DNA of 64,000 nt, taken from assembly GCA_020636045.1 (NCBI GenBank), contig JACJYP010000008.1:186001-250000 (forward strand), written 5' to 3'. The notes beneath the pieces were generated by a model, which was given only the letters and a program-made list of their open reading frames with translations, searched no databases and had not been told where the DNA came from. The stretch's first letter is position 1; each line of letters opens with the position of its first letter. Made by a program: the position numbers and the translations under genes. Origin of the DNA: Lewinellaceae bacterium (lineage in GTDB: Bacteria > Bacteroidota > Bacteroidia > Chitinophagales > Saprospiraceae). Below are positions 8,663 to 17,298 of this stretch, one piece after another.

Positions 8663-9655
8663 TCAGTAAGCCCAGACCAGGTAAATAGAGCCCCAGGTAA
8701 AGCCGCCTCCAAAGGCAGTAAGGATGATGTTATCGCCTTTTTTGAACCGGTCCTCGTATTCCCAGAGGCAAAGGGGCAGGGTCGCGGCAGTGGTGTTGCC
8801 GTATTTCGATATGTTGATCGTCACCCGCTCCATCGGAAACTCCAGGTGTTCGGCTACCGACGTGATGATCCGCATATTGGCCTGGTGCGGCACGATCCAG
8901 TTCACGTCTTCAATGGTCATTTTGTTGCGGCGCAGCAGGGATTCCACGGTGCTGGTCATTCCTCTTACAGCGTGTACGAATACGCGCTTGCCATCCTGCC
9001 ATGCATAGTGCTCACGCGCGGCCACCGTCTCGGCGCTGGGCGGGTGAAGCGAGCCTCCGGCCTTCATGTGCAGGAATTCGCGGCCGGAGCCGTCACCGCG
9101 CAACACGAAATCCGTAATGCCGGTGCCGTCCTTGCGCGGCTCGAGCAATACGGCAGCGGCGCCGTCGCCGAAGATCACGCAGGTATTTCGATCCGTGTAG
9201 TCGATGATGGACGACATCATGTCGGCTCCCACGACCACTACCTTCGAGTAGGTCTCCGTCTGCACGAATTGTGCGCCCGTCGCCAGGGCGTACAGGAAGC
9301 CCGAACAGGCGGCATTGATGTCATACCCGAAGGCATTTTTGGCGCCGATCTTGTCGCACACCGTATTGGCTGTGTCGGGGAATACCATATCACCTGTAAT
9401 GGTGCCCACGATCAGCATATCGATCTCGCCGGGTTTCGTACCCGTCTTTTCCAGCAAGCCTTTTACGGCTTCCGTACACATATCGCTGGTGGCCCAGCCC
9501 GGTGTTTTCAGAATACGCCGCTCGCGGATGCCCGTGCGGCTGGTGATCCACTCGTCGTTGGTATCCACCATTTTTTCAAGGTCAAAATTAGTCAGGCGGT
9601 CTTCCGGCACCCAACCGTGTACGCCGGTGATGGCGGCGTGTATTTTATTTGGCAT
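8663..9655 (-). CDS. fabH: 3-oxoacyl-ACP synthase III
   Basis: 330 residues from the ATG at 9655 (MPNKIHAAITGVHGWVPEDRLTN is the family start; the open frame continues upstream). Condenses acetyl-CoA with malonyl-ACP to begin each fatty acid chain. The Cys-His-Asn triad is visible: Cys in NAACSGF (~117), His in VPHQANMR (~255), Asn in KYGNTTAA (~286). Same strand and order as fabH-efp-accB-accC in other Bacteroidota; the usual upstream rpmF and plsX are absent here, replaced by a divergent prenyltransferase gene. A TATTTTTG element lies 29 bases before the start. Confidence 0.97.
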   Translation of the reverse strand: MPNKIHAAITGVHGWVPEDRLTNFDLEKMVDTNDEWITSRTGIRERRILKTPGWATSDMCTEAVKGLLEKTGTKPGEIDMLIVGTITGDMVFPDTANTVCDKIGAKNAFGYDINAACSGFLYALATGAQFVQTETYSKVVVVGADMMSSIIDYTDRNTCVIFGDGAAAVLLEPRKDGTGITDFVLRGDGSGREFLHMKAGGSLHPPSAETVAAREHYAWQDGKRVFVHAVRGMTSTVESLLRRNKMTIEDVNWIVPHQANMRIITSVAEHLEFPMERVTINISKYGNTTAATLPLCLWEYEDRFKKGDNIILTAFGGGFTWGSIYLVWAY

Positions 9656-9683
9656 GTAAACAGATTTTTGTTCTGGACTGGCG

Positions 9684-9691
9684 CAAAAATA
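9684..9691 (-). promoter_or_regulatory. -7 element TATTTTTG for fabH
   Basis: Exact TAnnTTTG match on the minus strand in the fabH/UbiA divergent spacer. Confidence 0.5.
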
Positions 9692-9845
9692 GCGATTCGG
9701 CGGCAACGACGTTGCGAAGGAGTGTCAATATTCGCAAAGACAGGCATGCGCGATTTTTGAAGGCGCATTTGGTACTTGCAATGGAAAGGCCGGATATTCG
9801 CAGTCCGGCAAAGTCCGGCGCCTGCAACTCGACATCTTCGTAGCC

Positions 9846-10709
9846 ATGAAGTCATTCTTTTCCCTGGTCAGATTCAGCCACACCATTTTTGCCATGCCTT
9901 TTGCCCTGACGGGCTTTTTCATCGCCTCATCGCAGCACGATGTGGGCCTGAGTTGGCAAAAACTGCTGCTGGTGGTGCTGTGCATGGTATTCGCGCGTAA
10001 TGCTGCCATGGCATTCAACCGGTATCTCGACCGCGACATCGACGCCATTAACCCGCGCACAAAACTCAGGGAAATTCCAGCGGGCGTCATTTCGGCTCGC
10101 ACAGCCCTCTGGTTCGTCGCGCTCAATTGCCTGCTGTTCGTCGCAGCGACCTGGTTTATCAATTTTCTTTGTTTTCTGCTTTCGCCCGTGGCGCTGGCAG
10201 TGGTGCTGGGGTATAGTTATACCAAGCGTTTTACCTGGCTTTGCCACCTGGTGCTCGGGCTGGGCCTTTCGCTTGCGCCGGTGGGCGCCTACCTGGCTGT
10301 TGCCGGGCGCTTCGACTGGATACCTGTGCTGTACGGGCTGGCAGTGCTTTTTTGGGTGGCCGGGTTCGACGTCATCTACGCCCTGCAGGATGAAGATTTT
10401 GACAAATCGCAGCGACTGTATTCGATGCCGTCTTTTTTCGGGAAGGCACGCGCATTGCGCATATCCGAATGGATGCACCTGGGCACGGCTGTTTTGATGG
10501 TGTATGCCGGCAGTCGCTTGTTTGCTGCTGCGCCGCAAACGGGCTGGCTGCTGTGGCTGGGTACGGCCATTTTTCTGGCAATGCTGGTTTATCAGCACCT
10601 GCTGGTGAAACCAAACGACCTGAGCCGCGTCAATATGGCATTCGCTACCACGAACGGCATTGCCAGCCTGATCTTCGGAACGCTGGCCATTGCAGATTTG
10701 CTGACATGA
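9846..10709 (+). CDS. UbiA-family polyprenyltransferase (4-hydroxybenzoate octaprenyltransferase-like, possibly MqnP)
   Basis: 287 residues, multi-spanning inner membrane enzyme that attaches a polyprenyl chain to an aromatic ring. The two Asp-rich diphosphate/Mg sites are visible: NRYLDRDIDAINPRTKLREI (~57-76) and YALQDEDFDKSQRLYSMP (~178-195). The N-terminus MKSFFSLVRFSHTIFAMPFA resembles the UbiA subgroup used in the futalosine menaquinone route (MqnP); that assignment is inference because no other mqn gene is in view. Divergent from fabH, 19 bases before purN, so likely co-transcribed with it. Confidence 0.88.
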   Translation: MKSFFSLVRFSHTIFAMPFALTGFFIASSQHDVGLSWQKLLLVVLCMVFARNAAMAFNRYLDRDIDAINPRTKLREIPAGVISARTALWFVALNCLLFVAATWFINFLCFLLSPVALAVVLGYSYTKRFTWLCHLVLGLGLSLAPVGAYLAVAGRFDWIPVLYGLAVLFWVAGFDVIYALQDEDFDKSQRLYSMPSFFGKARALRISEWMHLGTAVLMVYAGSRLFAAAPQTGWLLWLGTAIFLAMLVYQHLLVKPNDLSRVNMAFATTNGIASLIFGTLAIADLLT

Positions 10710-10728
10710 ACATTAACAGGTAGGCCAC

Positions 10729-11316
10729 ATGCGCAACATCGCCATTTTCGCTTCAGGTACCGGCACCAACGCACGGAAGATCATTGAGTTTTTCCGCAAC
10801 GACGACACGGCGCGCGTTGCGCTCGTTGTATCGAATAAAAAAGACGCGTGTGTGCTCGACATTGCACGCGAACACGGTATCGCTGCGCTTACCGTCGATC
10901 GCACCACATTCTTCCAGTCGGAAGCACTGCTTGAGCGTTTGCGTGCACAAAAGATCGACTTTATCGTGCTGGCCGGGTTCCTCTGGCTGATCCCGCCATA
11001 TCTCGTGAACGCATTCCCCCGACGCATGATCAATATCCATCCGGCGCTGCTGCCTGCGTACGGCGGCAAAGGCATGTATGGCATGCATGTCCATGAGGCC
11101 GTTAAAGCCGCAGGCGATGCCGAAACGGGTATCACCATACACTATGTTAACGAACACTACGACGAAGGCGATTTCGTTTTTCAGACGAGGTGCCCGGTGC
11201 ATCAGGATGATACGCCCGCCGATATCGCGCGAAGCGTGCAGCGGCTGGAACACCTTTATTTTCCGCAAATAATCGCTAAACTTGTGTCGGAATTACCGAC
11301 GGGTCCCGCTATATAA
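10729..11316 (+). CDS. purN: phosphoribosylglycinamide formyltransferase
   Basis: 195 residues, family length. Transfers formyl from 10-formyl-THF to GAR, third step of purine synthesis. Seen: N-terminal IAIFASGTGTNARKII binding loop, the catalytic INIHPALLPAYGGKGMYG segment (Asn and His at about 103 and 105), and the catalytic Asp in HYDEGDFVFQ (~142). Follows the UbiA gene by 19 bases. Confidence 0.95.
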   Translation: MRNIAIFASGTGTNARKIIEFFRNDDTARVALVVSNKKDACVLDIAREHGIAALTVDRTTFFQSEALLERLRAQKIDFIVLAGFLWLIPPYLVNAFPRRMINIHPALLPAYGGKGMYGMHVHEAVKAAGDAETGITIHYVNEHYDEGDFVFQTRCPVHQDDTPADIARSVQRLEHLYFPQIIAKLVSELPTGPAI

Positions 11317-11344
11317 TCTCAACTCACCTGAAAATCTGAATCTG

Positions 11345-13246
11345 ATGAACATTCGTTTCCGCTTCTGTTTACTCCTCTTTTTCCTGTCCCCTCTTGTTGT
11401 TTTTGGTCAAAATTCGGCCGAAATTGCCCGAAATGCCGATGAATTGCAGTCCGCCGGAAAGATCGGCGAGGCAGCCGAAAAATTTGAACTCGCCGGGCGC
11501 CTTGGCAACGGCGATCCGGAACTTCTGTACAAAGCGGCTGAAAATTATTACCGCGTACGCGACTATCATCGCGCAGCGGAGTGTTACAGCGTTGTTAAAG
11601 ATGAATTCCGCCGATACGACCTGGCGGGGCTGCGGTATGCCCGCGCGCTCAAGCAGGACGGCCGCTACGAAGAGGCGATGACAGCCTTCCGGGAATTCGG
11701 GTCGCAATATCGGGGCGACAGAAAAGCACAGGTGCTCAATGTGGTGACCAACGAGGTAAAAGGATGTGAACTGGCGCTGCAAATGGTATCGATGAAGGCA
11801 TCACCGGTTTTGCCGGCGGATATCAGGTACATGCCCGAATGGTTAAACAGTCCGGAGAATGACTTTGCCCCCATCCCGATCTCTGAAAACCTGCTTTATT
11901 TCTCCACGGTTTTGGATGGGCAGGTCAAACTCGTGCGCAGTCAGCGACAGGCAGGACTGTGGCAGGCGCCCGTAGAAGCCACCGGACTTCCCGAGGCCGC
12001 GGCTTTTCAATACGGCAACGGCGTGTTTTCTCCCGACGGGAACCGTTTTTACTGCACGCAATGCACCGAACCCAATATCTCCGGCCGCGGCGGCATCGGT
12101 CTTCGGGCCAGTTGCAACCTTTTCGTCCTCCGACGCGACCCCAACGGAGTTTGGGGGCCGCCGGTACGCCTGCGTAGTTACATCAACATGCCCAATCATA
12201 CAGTCATGCACCCCTATGTGACACAGGAAGGGGGCAAGGAACTGCTCTTTTTTTCCAGCGACCGGGAAGGCGGTTTTGGCGGACTGGATATTTATGTCTG
12301 TGAGCGCCCGCTCGATTCCGAAGACCTGGACTTTTCGTTTCCCCAGAATCTCGGCAACAGCATCAATACGGCGGGAGATGAAGTGTCGCCGTTTTTCGAT
12401 TCGGATGCGCAAACGCTGTGGTTCAGCAGCAACGGCCTGCCTACCATCGGCGGCCTCGACGTGTTCAAATCTGTCCGGCTGGCCGGAAAATGGACCTCGC
12501 CCGAGAATGTCGGATTTCCGGTAAATTCACCTGCCGACGATTTCTTTTTTACGCTGAAAAAAAATGGTGACGGCGGTTTCCTGACTTCCAACAGAACGGC
12601 GGGGCCGAAAAAAACCGGCACCCGCGATGAAGATATTTTCGAGTTCGTCCCCAAAAATCCGCCGGTCACCCTTACCGGACGGGTGCTGGACCGCAGTTCC
12701 AATCGTTTGTTGAACTTTTGCATGGTCGCCCTGTACGAAACGGATACCCATGAAACACCCCGTTTGCTTGAAGTGCGGCCCTCCGAGGACGGCACTTTCA
12801 GGTTTCTCGTATTATCGGAACACCAGTATTTGGTCGAGGCAACCAAAGACGGTTACCAGTCCGCTTCTGTCCGGCCAAACCTGACCGACTACGAGGTCGT
12901 GCTAAGCCTCAACCGTTACAACAGTACGCAACGCCCCGATCCGGTATTCACCAACCAGATAAGTTCACAAAACCTGCCTGACAACAGCCTGCTGGCGCAA
13001 GGGGACTCTCAATATAAAATACACCTGGAGGTCCAGCCCGATTTTGATGCATTGCAGCCGCGCTACGAACTGGCCCGGAACTTCGGCAAGGTAACCGCAG
13101 AGCCGCTACCGGCACAGGGCATTATCCGCGTAATGCTGGGCGATTTTCCCGACCAGAAAACGGCCAACGAGATCGCGATCGCATTGCGCAAAAGCGGATC
13201 ATTTCCGCAGGCATTTGTCGTGAAAGAGGAAAGAAAGGGGCAATAA
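11345..13246 (+). CDS. PorE-like envelope protein: TPR, PD40 propeller, carboxypeptidase-regulatory domain, C-terminal SPOR
   Basis: 633 residues from the ATG at 11345 (signal peptide 1-21 ending VVFGQ). Domains in order: TPR repeats (~25-150; ADELQSAGKIGEAAEKFELA), a PD40/WD40-like propeller (~165-440; LLFFSSDREGGFGGLDIYVC is typical of the OmpA/PorE set), a carboxypeptidase regulatory-like beta domain (~450-530; LTGRVLDRSSNRLLNFCMVAL), then residues ~570-633 read as SPOR (IRVMLGDFPDQKTANEIAIA and AFVVKEE). Classical PorE ends in an OmpA peptidoglycan-binding domain; here SPOR, which binds denuded glycan strands, takes its place. Probably a periplasmic or outer-membrane-associated peptidoglycan tether, possibly tied to T9SS. 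Confidence 0.82.
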   Translation: MNIRFRFCLLLFFLSPLVVFGQNSAEIARNADELQSAGKIGEAAEKFELAGRLGNGDPELLYKAAENYYRVRDYHRAAECYSVVKDEFRRYDLAGLRYARALKQDGRYEEAMTAFREFGSQYRGDRKAQVLNVVTNEVKGCELALQMVSMKASPVLPADIRYMPEWLNSPENDFAPIPISENLLYFSTVLDGQVKLVRSQRQAGLWQAPVEATGLPEAAAFQYGNGVFSPDGNRFYCTQCTEPNISGRGGIGLRASCNLFVLRRDPNGVWGPPVRLRSYINMPNHTVMHPYVTQEGGKELLFFSSDREGGFGGLDIYVCERPLDSEDLDFSFPQNLGNSINTAGDEVSPFFDSDAQTLWFSSNGLPTIGGLDVFKSVRLAGKWTSPENVGFPVNSPADDFFFTLKKNGDGGFLTSNRTAGPKKTGTRDEDIFEFVPKNPPVTLTGRVLDRSSNRLLNFCMVALYETDTHETPRLLEVRPSEDGTFRFLVLSEHQYLVEATKDGYQSASVRPNLTDYEVVLSLNRYNSTQRPDPVFTNQISSQNLPDNSLLAQGDSQYKIHLEVQPDFDALQPRYELARNFGKVTAEPLPAQGIIRVMLGDFPDQKTANEIAIALRKSGSFPQAFVVKEERKGQ

Positions 13247-13264
13247 GGAACGATATCTTATCCA

Positions 13265-13272
13265 TACCTTTG
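13265..13272 (+). promoter_or_regulatory. -7 element TACCTTTG four bases before a start codon
   Basis: Exact TAnnTTTG match; only CCCT separates it from the ATG at 13277, so transcription would begin at or next to the start codon (leaderless mRNA). Confidence 0.5.
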
Positions 13273-13276
13273 CCCT

Positions 13277-14161
13277 ATGTCCATCAGACATATTCTGGCA
13301 CTGATCCGGCCCGAGCACTGGGTCAAAAACCTATTCCTGTTCATACCGGCTTTTTTTGCCGCCCGTTTGTCTGAATCATATGTTCTGGCCCACACTGCGT
13401 TGGGGTTTGTGGCATTTTCGCTAATCGCTTCTGCCGTATATGTGCTCAATGACCTGGTGGATGCCCCGCAGGACCGGAACCATCCGGACAAATGCAAACG
13501 CCCCATCGCCAGCGGCGCTGTCAGCCCGCGAAAAGGCATGTTGATCCTGTCGGGACTTTTTCTGGGCGGCACATTGCTGTCAGCATGGCTAAGCCCGGCC
13601 GTGCTTGTCTTTTGCCTGACATACTTTACCGTCAATATTTTCTACTCTTTTTCGCTCAAGCATATCGCCATTATCGATATTTCGCTGATAGGGGTCGGTT
13701 TTTTGCTGCGGGTATTTGCCGGTGGCGCCGTGGCGGGAGTAGAAGTGTCACAGTGGCTCATTGTGCTTACATTCCTGCTGGCCATGATCCTCGGCCTGGC
13801 AAAACGCAGGGGTGAGTACCTCGTAGAAACAAAAGGCCATACGTTCAGAAAGGCACTGGAGGGCTATAACCTGCCGTTTCTGGATGTGAGCATGGTCGTA
13901 TGCTCCACGGTAGCGATCGTGGCGTATCTGATGTATTGTTTTTCCCCGGAAGTAACGGAGCGCATCGGCTCGGATTCAATCTACTACACGGCATTTTTCG
14001 TGATCATCGGGGTGTTGCGCTATCTGCAACTCACGCTGGTGTACAATAAGACGGAATCCCCTACCCGCGCCCTGCTGCGCGATGTTTTTCTGCAGATCAT
14101 CCTGCTGGGTTGGGTCGGTTCTTTTGCCTGGTTGCTGTATCTGAAAAAGTGGTTTATGTAG
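13277..14161 (+). CDS. UbiA-family decaprenyl-phosphate phosphoribosyltransferase-like enzyme
   Basis: 294 residues, about nine membrane helices. N-terminus LIRPEHWVKNLFLFIPAFFA and the motif VLNDLVDAPQDRNHPDKCKR with RPIASGAVSP directly after it (~57-83) are typical of the branch that transfers phosphoribose to decaprenyl phosphate (DprE-pathway) rather than of quinone prenyltransferases; in Bacteroidota the true acceptor is unproven. The second Asp motif is FLLAMILGLAKRRGEYL-like. Separate from the other UbiA gene by purN and the SPOR protein. A terminator hairpin follows at 14172-14206. Confidence 0.82.
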   Translation: MSIRHILALIRPEHWVKNLFLFIPAFFAARLSESYVLAHTALGFVAFSLIASAVYVLNDLVDAPQDRNHPDKCKRPIASGAVSPRKGMLILSGLFLGGTLLSAWLSPAVLVFCLTYFTVNIFYSFSLKHIAIIDISLIGVGFLLRVFAGGAVAGVEVSQWLIVLTFLLAMILGLAKRRGEYLVETKGHTFRKALEGYNLPFLDVSMVVCSTVAIVAYLMYCFSPEVTERIGSDSIYYTAFFVIIGVLRYLQLTLVYNKTESPTRALLRDVFLQIILLGWVGSFAWLLYLKKWFM

Positions 14162-14171
14162 AAAAAAGAAA

Positions 14172-14206
14172 AACCCGATATTGCTCGAAAAGAGTAATAC
14201 CGGGTT
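14172..14206. terminator. hairpin terminator between convergent genes
   Basis: AACCCG(A)TATT(G)CTC pairs with GAG(T)AATA(C)CGGGTT around a GAAAA loop; A-rich on the left, TTAAAATT on the right, so it can serve both the UbiA gene and the convergent lipoprotein gene. Confidence 0.6.
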
Positions 14207-14276
14207 AAAATTATTGGAAGGACGTTTGTTCAAGCCATTCCCCTCTCCTTATACACAAGGTAGCCAACGACTTTTT

Positions 14277-14798
14277 TCAATCGTTGCAATCCTGCCAGTT
14301 GGACCACTGGCAATCCCAGGTCAGTTCGGCCGTGCATGACTCATAGCCGTACGAGTCAAGCGCGATGGAACCGCCGCCGCCACAGATCGTGACGTTGGTG
14401 CGGATACGGCTGGTGGATGCTCCAACATTTACTATTTGGACCCACCCACCCATAGCGCAGATGTATCTTATTCCGGAAGATCCGTAAGTGATGAGTTCAT
14501 TTGTGTAGTACGGTTCCCAATGCGTCGCGTCGGCGGGGTGTTTGTACACCAGCATGGCGTAGTCGCCCGGCGCCCATTCGGTGAATGCAGCCTCGACCAA
14601 AAAGATCAGGCAGCAATCATTGCAGTTTTCAGCACATTCTGAACAATCGCTGTATGAGCGATCCGTAGCACTCTGCGGCACAACAGGGATACCCGGGTCG
14701 GTGGCAGCAGGCGTTTTAGTATTCTGTTCTTTCTGACAAGCGTAAAAAATTGAAGCCGCAGCCAAAACGGCCACGATCAGATAGAGAGCCTTTTTCAT
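14277..14798 (-). CDS. Cys-rich lipoprotein, function unknown
   Basis: 173 residues. The N-terminus MKKALYLIVAVLAAASIFYACQ is a signal peptide with a slightly non-standard lipobox (FYAC), so probably lipidated at Cys21. A compact cluster of Cys follows (CSECAENCNDCC, ~54-65), then a beta-rich part ending in more Cys (CTAELTWDCQWSNWQDC). I recognise no family. Divergent from the small HTH gene at 15065, with a palindrome (14920-14933) in the shared spacer. Confidence 0.72.
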   Translation of the reverse strand: MKKALYLIVAVLAAASIFYACQKEQNTKTPAATDPGIPVVPQSATDRSYSDCSECAENCNDCCLIFLVEAAFTEWAPGDYAMLVYKHPADATHWEPYYTNELITYGSSGIRYICAMGGWVQIVNVGASTSRIRTNVTICGGGGSIALDSYGYESCTAELTWDCQWSNWQDCND

Positions 14799-14919
14799 AT
14801 TAAAAGCGGTTGATGGATGAAGAGATGTAAGTGATTACTATATTAGATATTGAAGAAGAGGCCACTATACATTTTAATTAAGCCCAAACCTATGATGAAT
14901 ATAATTATCCTTTTGCGAC

Positions 14920-14933
14920 AAATGGCGCCATTT
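14920..14933. promoter_or_regulatory. perfect palindrome AAATGGCGCCATTT
   Basis: A 14-bp self-complementary site in the spacer between the divergent lipoprotein and helix-turn-helix genes, with outer GCG/CGC extending the dyad to about 24 bp. Plausible operator for the neighbouring DNA-binding protein; inference. Confidence 0.4.
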
Positions 14934-15064
14934 CACGCCAATTACGGACAGCCCTCCCGAAGACATGCAAGGAAGGGTATATTTATGTGTAAAAATGTGA
15001 CCTGTGCCTTGAGCACCAAAGAACTTTTTAATCCGCGCAATCAAATCACAAACACAATTCACGA

Positions 15065-15325
15065 ATGGAAAGGAATTTCCCATCTGCCGATCAAATGCCC
15101 CCACAGATTGTAAAGGCCAGATTCAAAAAAGAGATCGCCGAAGAAATGGGCTACAGCGTGCGCACCCTTCAACGGCGACTGAAGGAGGCCGGAATCGAGA
15201 TCCCGCGCGGCCTGATAAGCCCCGAAAAACAAATGGAAATATTTCAGACACTCGGATGGGAGCCGGCGCCTGAACGCCCGGGAAGGAGCCGGCAGTTTGT
15301 GCGTTCGGTTCGTTTCAGTTCCTAA
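15065..15325 (+). CDS. small helix-turn-helix protein
   Basis: 86 residues (76 if the second Met at 15095 is used). Residues ~18-45 (FKKEIAEEMGYSVRTLQRRL) read as a helix-turn-helix: a first helix, a Gly turn, then a recognition helix SVRTLQRRLKEAG. No other domain; C-terminus basic. Probably a DNA-binding regulator or a recombination-directionality-type factor. Its last codon overlaps the stop of the convergent ggt gene by 4 bases. Divergent from the lipoprotein gene, with a palindrome between them. Confidence 0.65.
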   Translation: MERNFPSADQMPPQIVKARFKKEIAEEMGYSVRTLQRRLKEAGIEIPRGLISPEKQMEIFQTLGWEPAPERPGRSRQFVRSVRFSS

Positions 15326-17031
15326 TAACCGTCCGCGGCATCATCGCCTCTGGAGTCGGCCACACCTTGCCAACGGCCGTTTTCAAGGCGAATAATGGCT
15401 TCTACCCGGCCGATCGGGTCGCAGCCTTCCAGAATATGTCCCATCGCCTGCAAGCGGCTGATCGTATCTTCCGGCAAGGCGCCGTCTTCCATGAATATCT
15501 TGTCGGGACTCCACTGGTGGTGGAAGCGCCCCGTCTGCACTGCATCCGTCAGCGGCATTCCGAAATCAAGTACATTGACCATGACCTGAAAAACGCTAGT
15601 CGGGATTTTGGTGCCGCCCGGTGTGCCGACGACCAGCCAGGGTTTGCCGTTCCTTACCACGATTGTGGGGGTCATGCTACTGAGCGGGCGCTTCATAGGG
15701 GCTACGGCATTGGCTTTGCCGCCAACTGCCCCGTAGAGGTTCGGCGCGCCGGGTTTCGCGCTGAAATCATCCATTTCGTTGTTGAGGATAAATCCGGCGC
15801 CCGCCACCACAACACGACTGCCATAGCTGTCGTTCAGCGTTGTCGTCACCGAAACGGCATTGCCCATCGCATCTACGATAGAAAAATGGGTGGTTTCATC
15901 GCTTTCCTTAAACTTCCCGGCCTGCACACCCGCACTGGCAGTAGCGGAATCCGGTCTGAAATTCGCCATCCGACCGGCCAGATATGCCGAATCGGTCAGT
16001 TGTTGCACCGGCACGTCCCAGAAATCGGGGTCGCCCATATGCACGGCCCGGTCGGCATACGCCCGGCGCTCTGCCTCGGCCATGAGGTGTACGGCCGCTG
16101 CAGAATGGAATCCGTATGACGCGATCGGATAGGACGCGATCATGCCCAGCATTTGCCGGAGCAGTACACCGCCACTGCTGGGCATGGGCATCGAGATGAT
16201 CTCCGCGTCTTTGTAGCGGAATATGAGCGGCTCCCGCCAGACGCTGTGGTAGTTGCTGAGGTCGGCGCTGCTGATCAGGCCGCCCCGCTTTTTCATTTCG
16301 TTGGTGATAAGCCCGGCCATCGCGCCGGTATAGAAGCCGTCGCGGCCGTAGCCGGCAATGCGACCGAGGGTCATGCCAAGTTCTTTCTGGATCAGCCAGT
16401 CGCCGGCGACCCAATCCTCCATTTTTACGAACGCCGGCATAATGGAACACTGGCGGACAAATGTGAAACGCTCGGCATTCAACTGTTTTGCTTCCCGTTC
16501 CGTGATCTGAAAACCCTTGTTCGCCAGTTCGATAGCGGGGGTCACCAGTTCGCCCCACGGCAGGCTGCCGTATTTTTTGTGCGCTTCCCACATGCCGTCT
16601 ACAGTACCGGGCACGCCGGCGGCGAAGATGCCAAGGCGGCTTTTCGCCTGGATCACATTGCCGAGCGAATCCTGGTACATCGTTTCGGTAGCCGCTGCAG
16701 GCGCTTTCTCCCTGAAATCGAGCGCTGCCGTTGTACCGTCGCTGCCCCGGTATATCATGAAGCCGCCGCCGCCGATATTTCCCGCTTGCGGGTACACCAC
16801 TGCCAGGGCAAATTGCACGGCAATGGCCGCATCGACGGCATTGCCGCCTTTGCGCAATATCTCCAGGCCCGTTTTTGTAGCCAGGGGATGCGCACTGACC
16901 ACCATGGCGCTATCGCCGGTCACTTCCTTTTTTATTTCATAGGGAAATGGTACGATCTGCGCATGCCCCTGCCAGTAACCGGACAGCAAAACAAGGCTTA
17001 ATGCGATACTCCTGAACAAGCGAATTTTCAT
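15322..17031 (-). CDS. ggt: gamma-glutamyltranspeptidase
   Basis: 569 residues from the ATG at 17031, which leaves a clean signal peptide (MKIRLFRSIALSLVLLSGYW, cleavage after GHA). Periplasmic N-terminal nucleophile hydrolase that splits glutathione and gamma-glutamyl bonds. The precursor cleaves itself before the nucleophile Thr of TTHFSIVD (~378). Other family marks: GNAVDAAIA, GNIGGGGFMIYR, the loop TTLNDSYGS, and the C-terminal PTIVVRNGKPWLVVGTPGGT. A TACCTTTG element lies at 17081-17088. Confidence 0.95.
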   Translation of the reverse strand: MKIRLFRSIALSLVLLSGYWQGHAQIVPFPYEIKKEVTGDSAMVVSAHPLATKTGLEILRKGGNAVDAAIAVQFALAVVYPQAGNIGGGGFMIYRGSDGTTAALDFREKAPAAATETMYQDSLGNVIQAKSRLGIFAAGVPGTVDGMWEAHKKYGSLPWGELVTPAIELANKGFQITEREAKQLNAERFTFVRQCSIMPAFVKMEDWVAGDWLIQKELGMTLGRIAGYGRDGFYTGAMAGLITNEMKKRGGLISSADLSNYHSVWREPLIFRYKDAEIISMPMPSSGGVLLRQMLGMIASYPIASYGFHSAAAVHLMAEAERRAYADRAVHMGDPDFWDVPVQQLTDSAYLAGRMANFRPDSATASAGVQAGKFKESDETTHFSIVDAMGNAVSVTTTLNDSYGSRVVVAGAGFILNNEMDDFSAKPGAPNLYGAVGGKANAVAPMKRPLSSMTPTIVVRNGKPWLVVGTPGGTKIPTSVFQVMVNVLDFGMPLTDAVQTGRFHHQWSPDKIFMEDGALPEDTISRLQAMGHILEGCDPIGRVEAIIRLENGRWQGVADSRGDDAADGY

Positions 17032-17080
17032 ACTATCTGTACTTAACATGTTGAAAAAAGCAGCCGCAAAGCTAAGCCGG

Positions 17081-17088
17081 CAAAGGTA
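17081..17088 (-). promoter_or_regulatory. -7 element TACCTTTG for ggt
   Basis: Exact match on the minus strand, 50 bases before the ggt ATG at 17031. Confidence 0.55.
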
Positions 17089-17298
17089 TAGATAGCATGC
17101 CTTATTACTCCTGCGTACATAATTTCGCAGGCTATATCATTTCCGACATCCCGCTTTCTATGTGTTTTATCGATTTTTGTACAAATTTTTAAACGGTCTT
17201 GGATAAAAATCGCGTTATACCAGACGACGTTTGATGTCAGAATGATACTCGTGACCGGGTAGCATTCAGGAATATCATTTTGCTACAAAAAATCCAGC

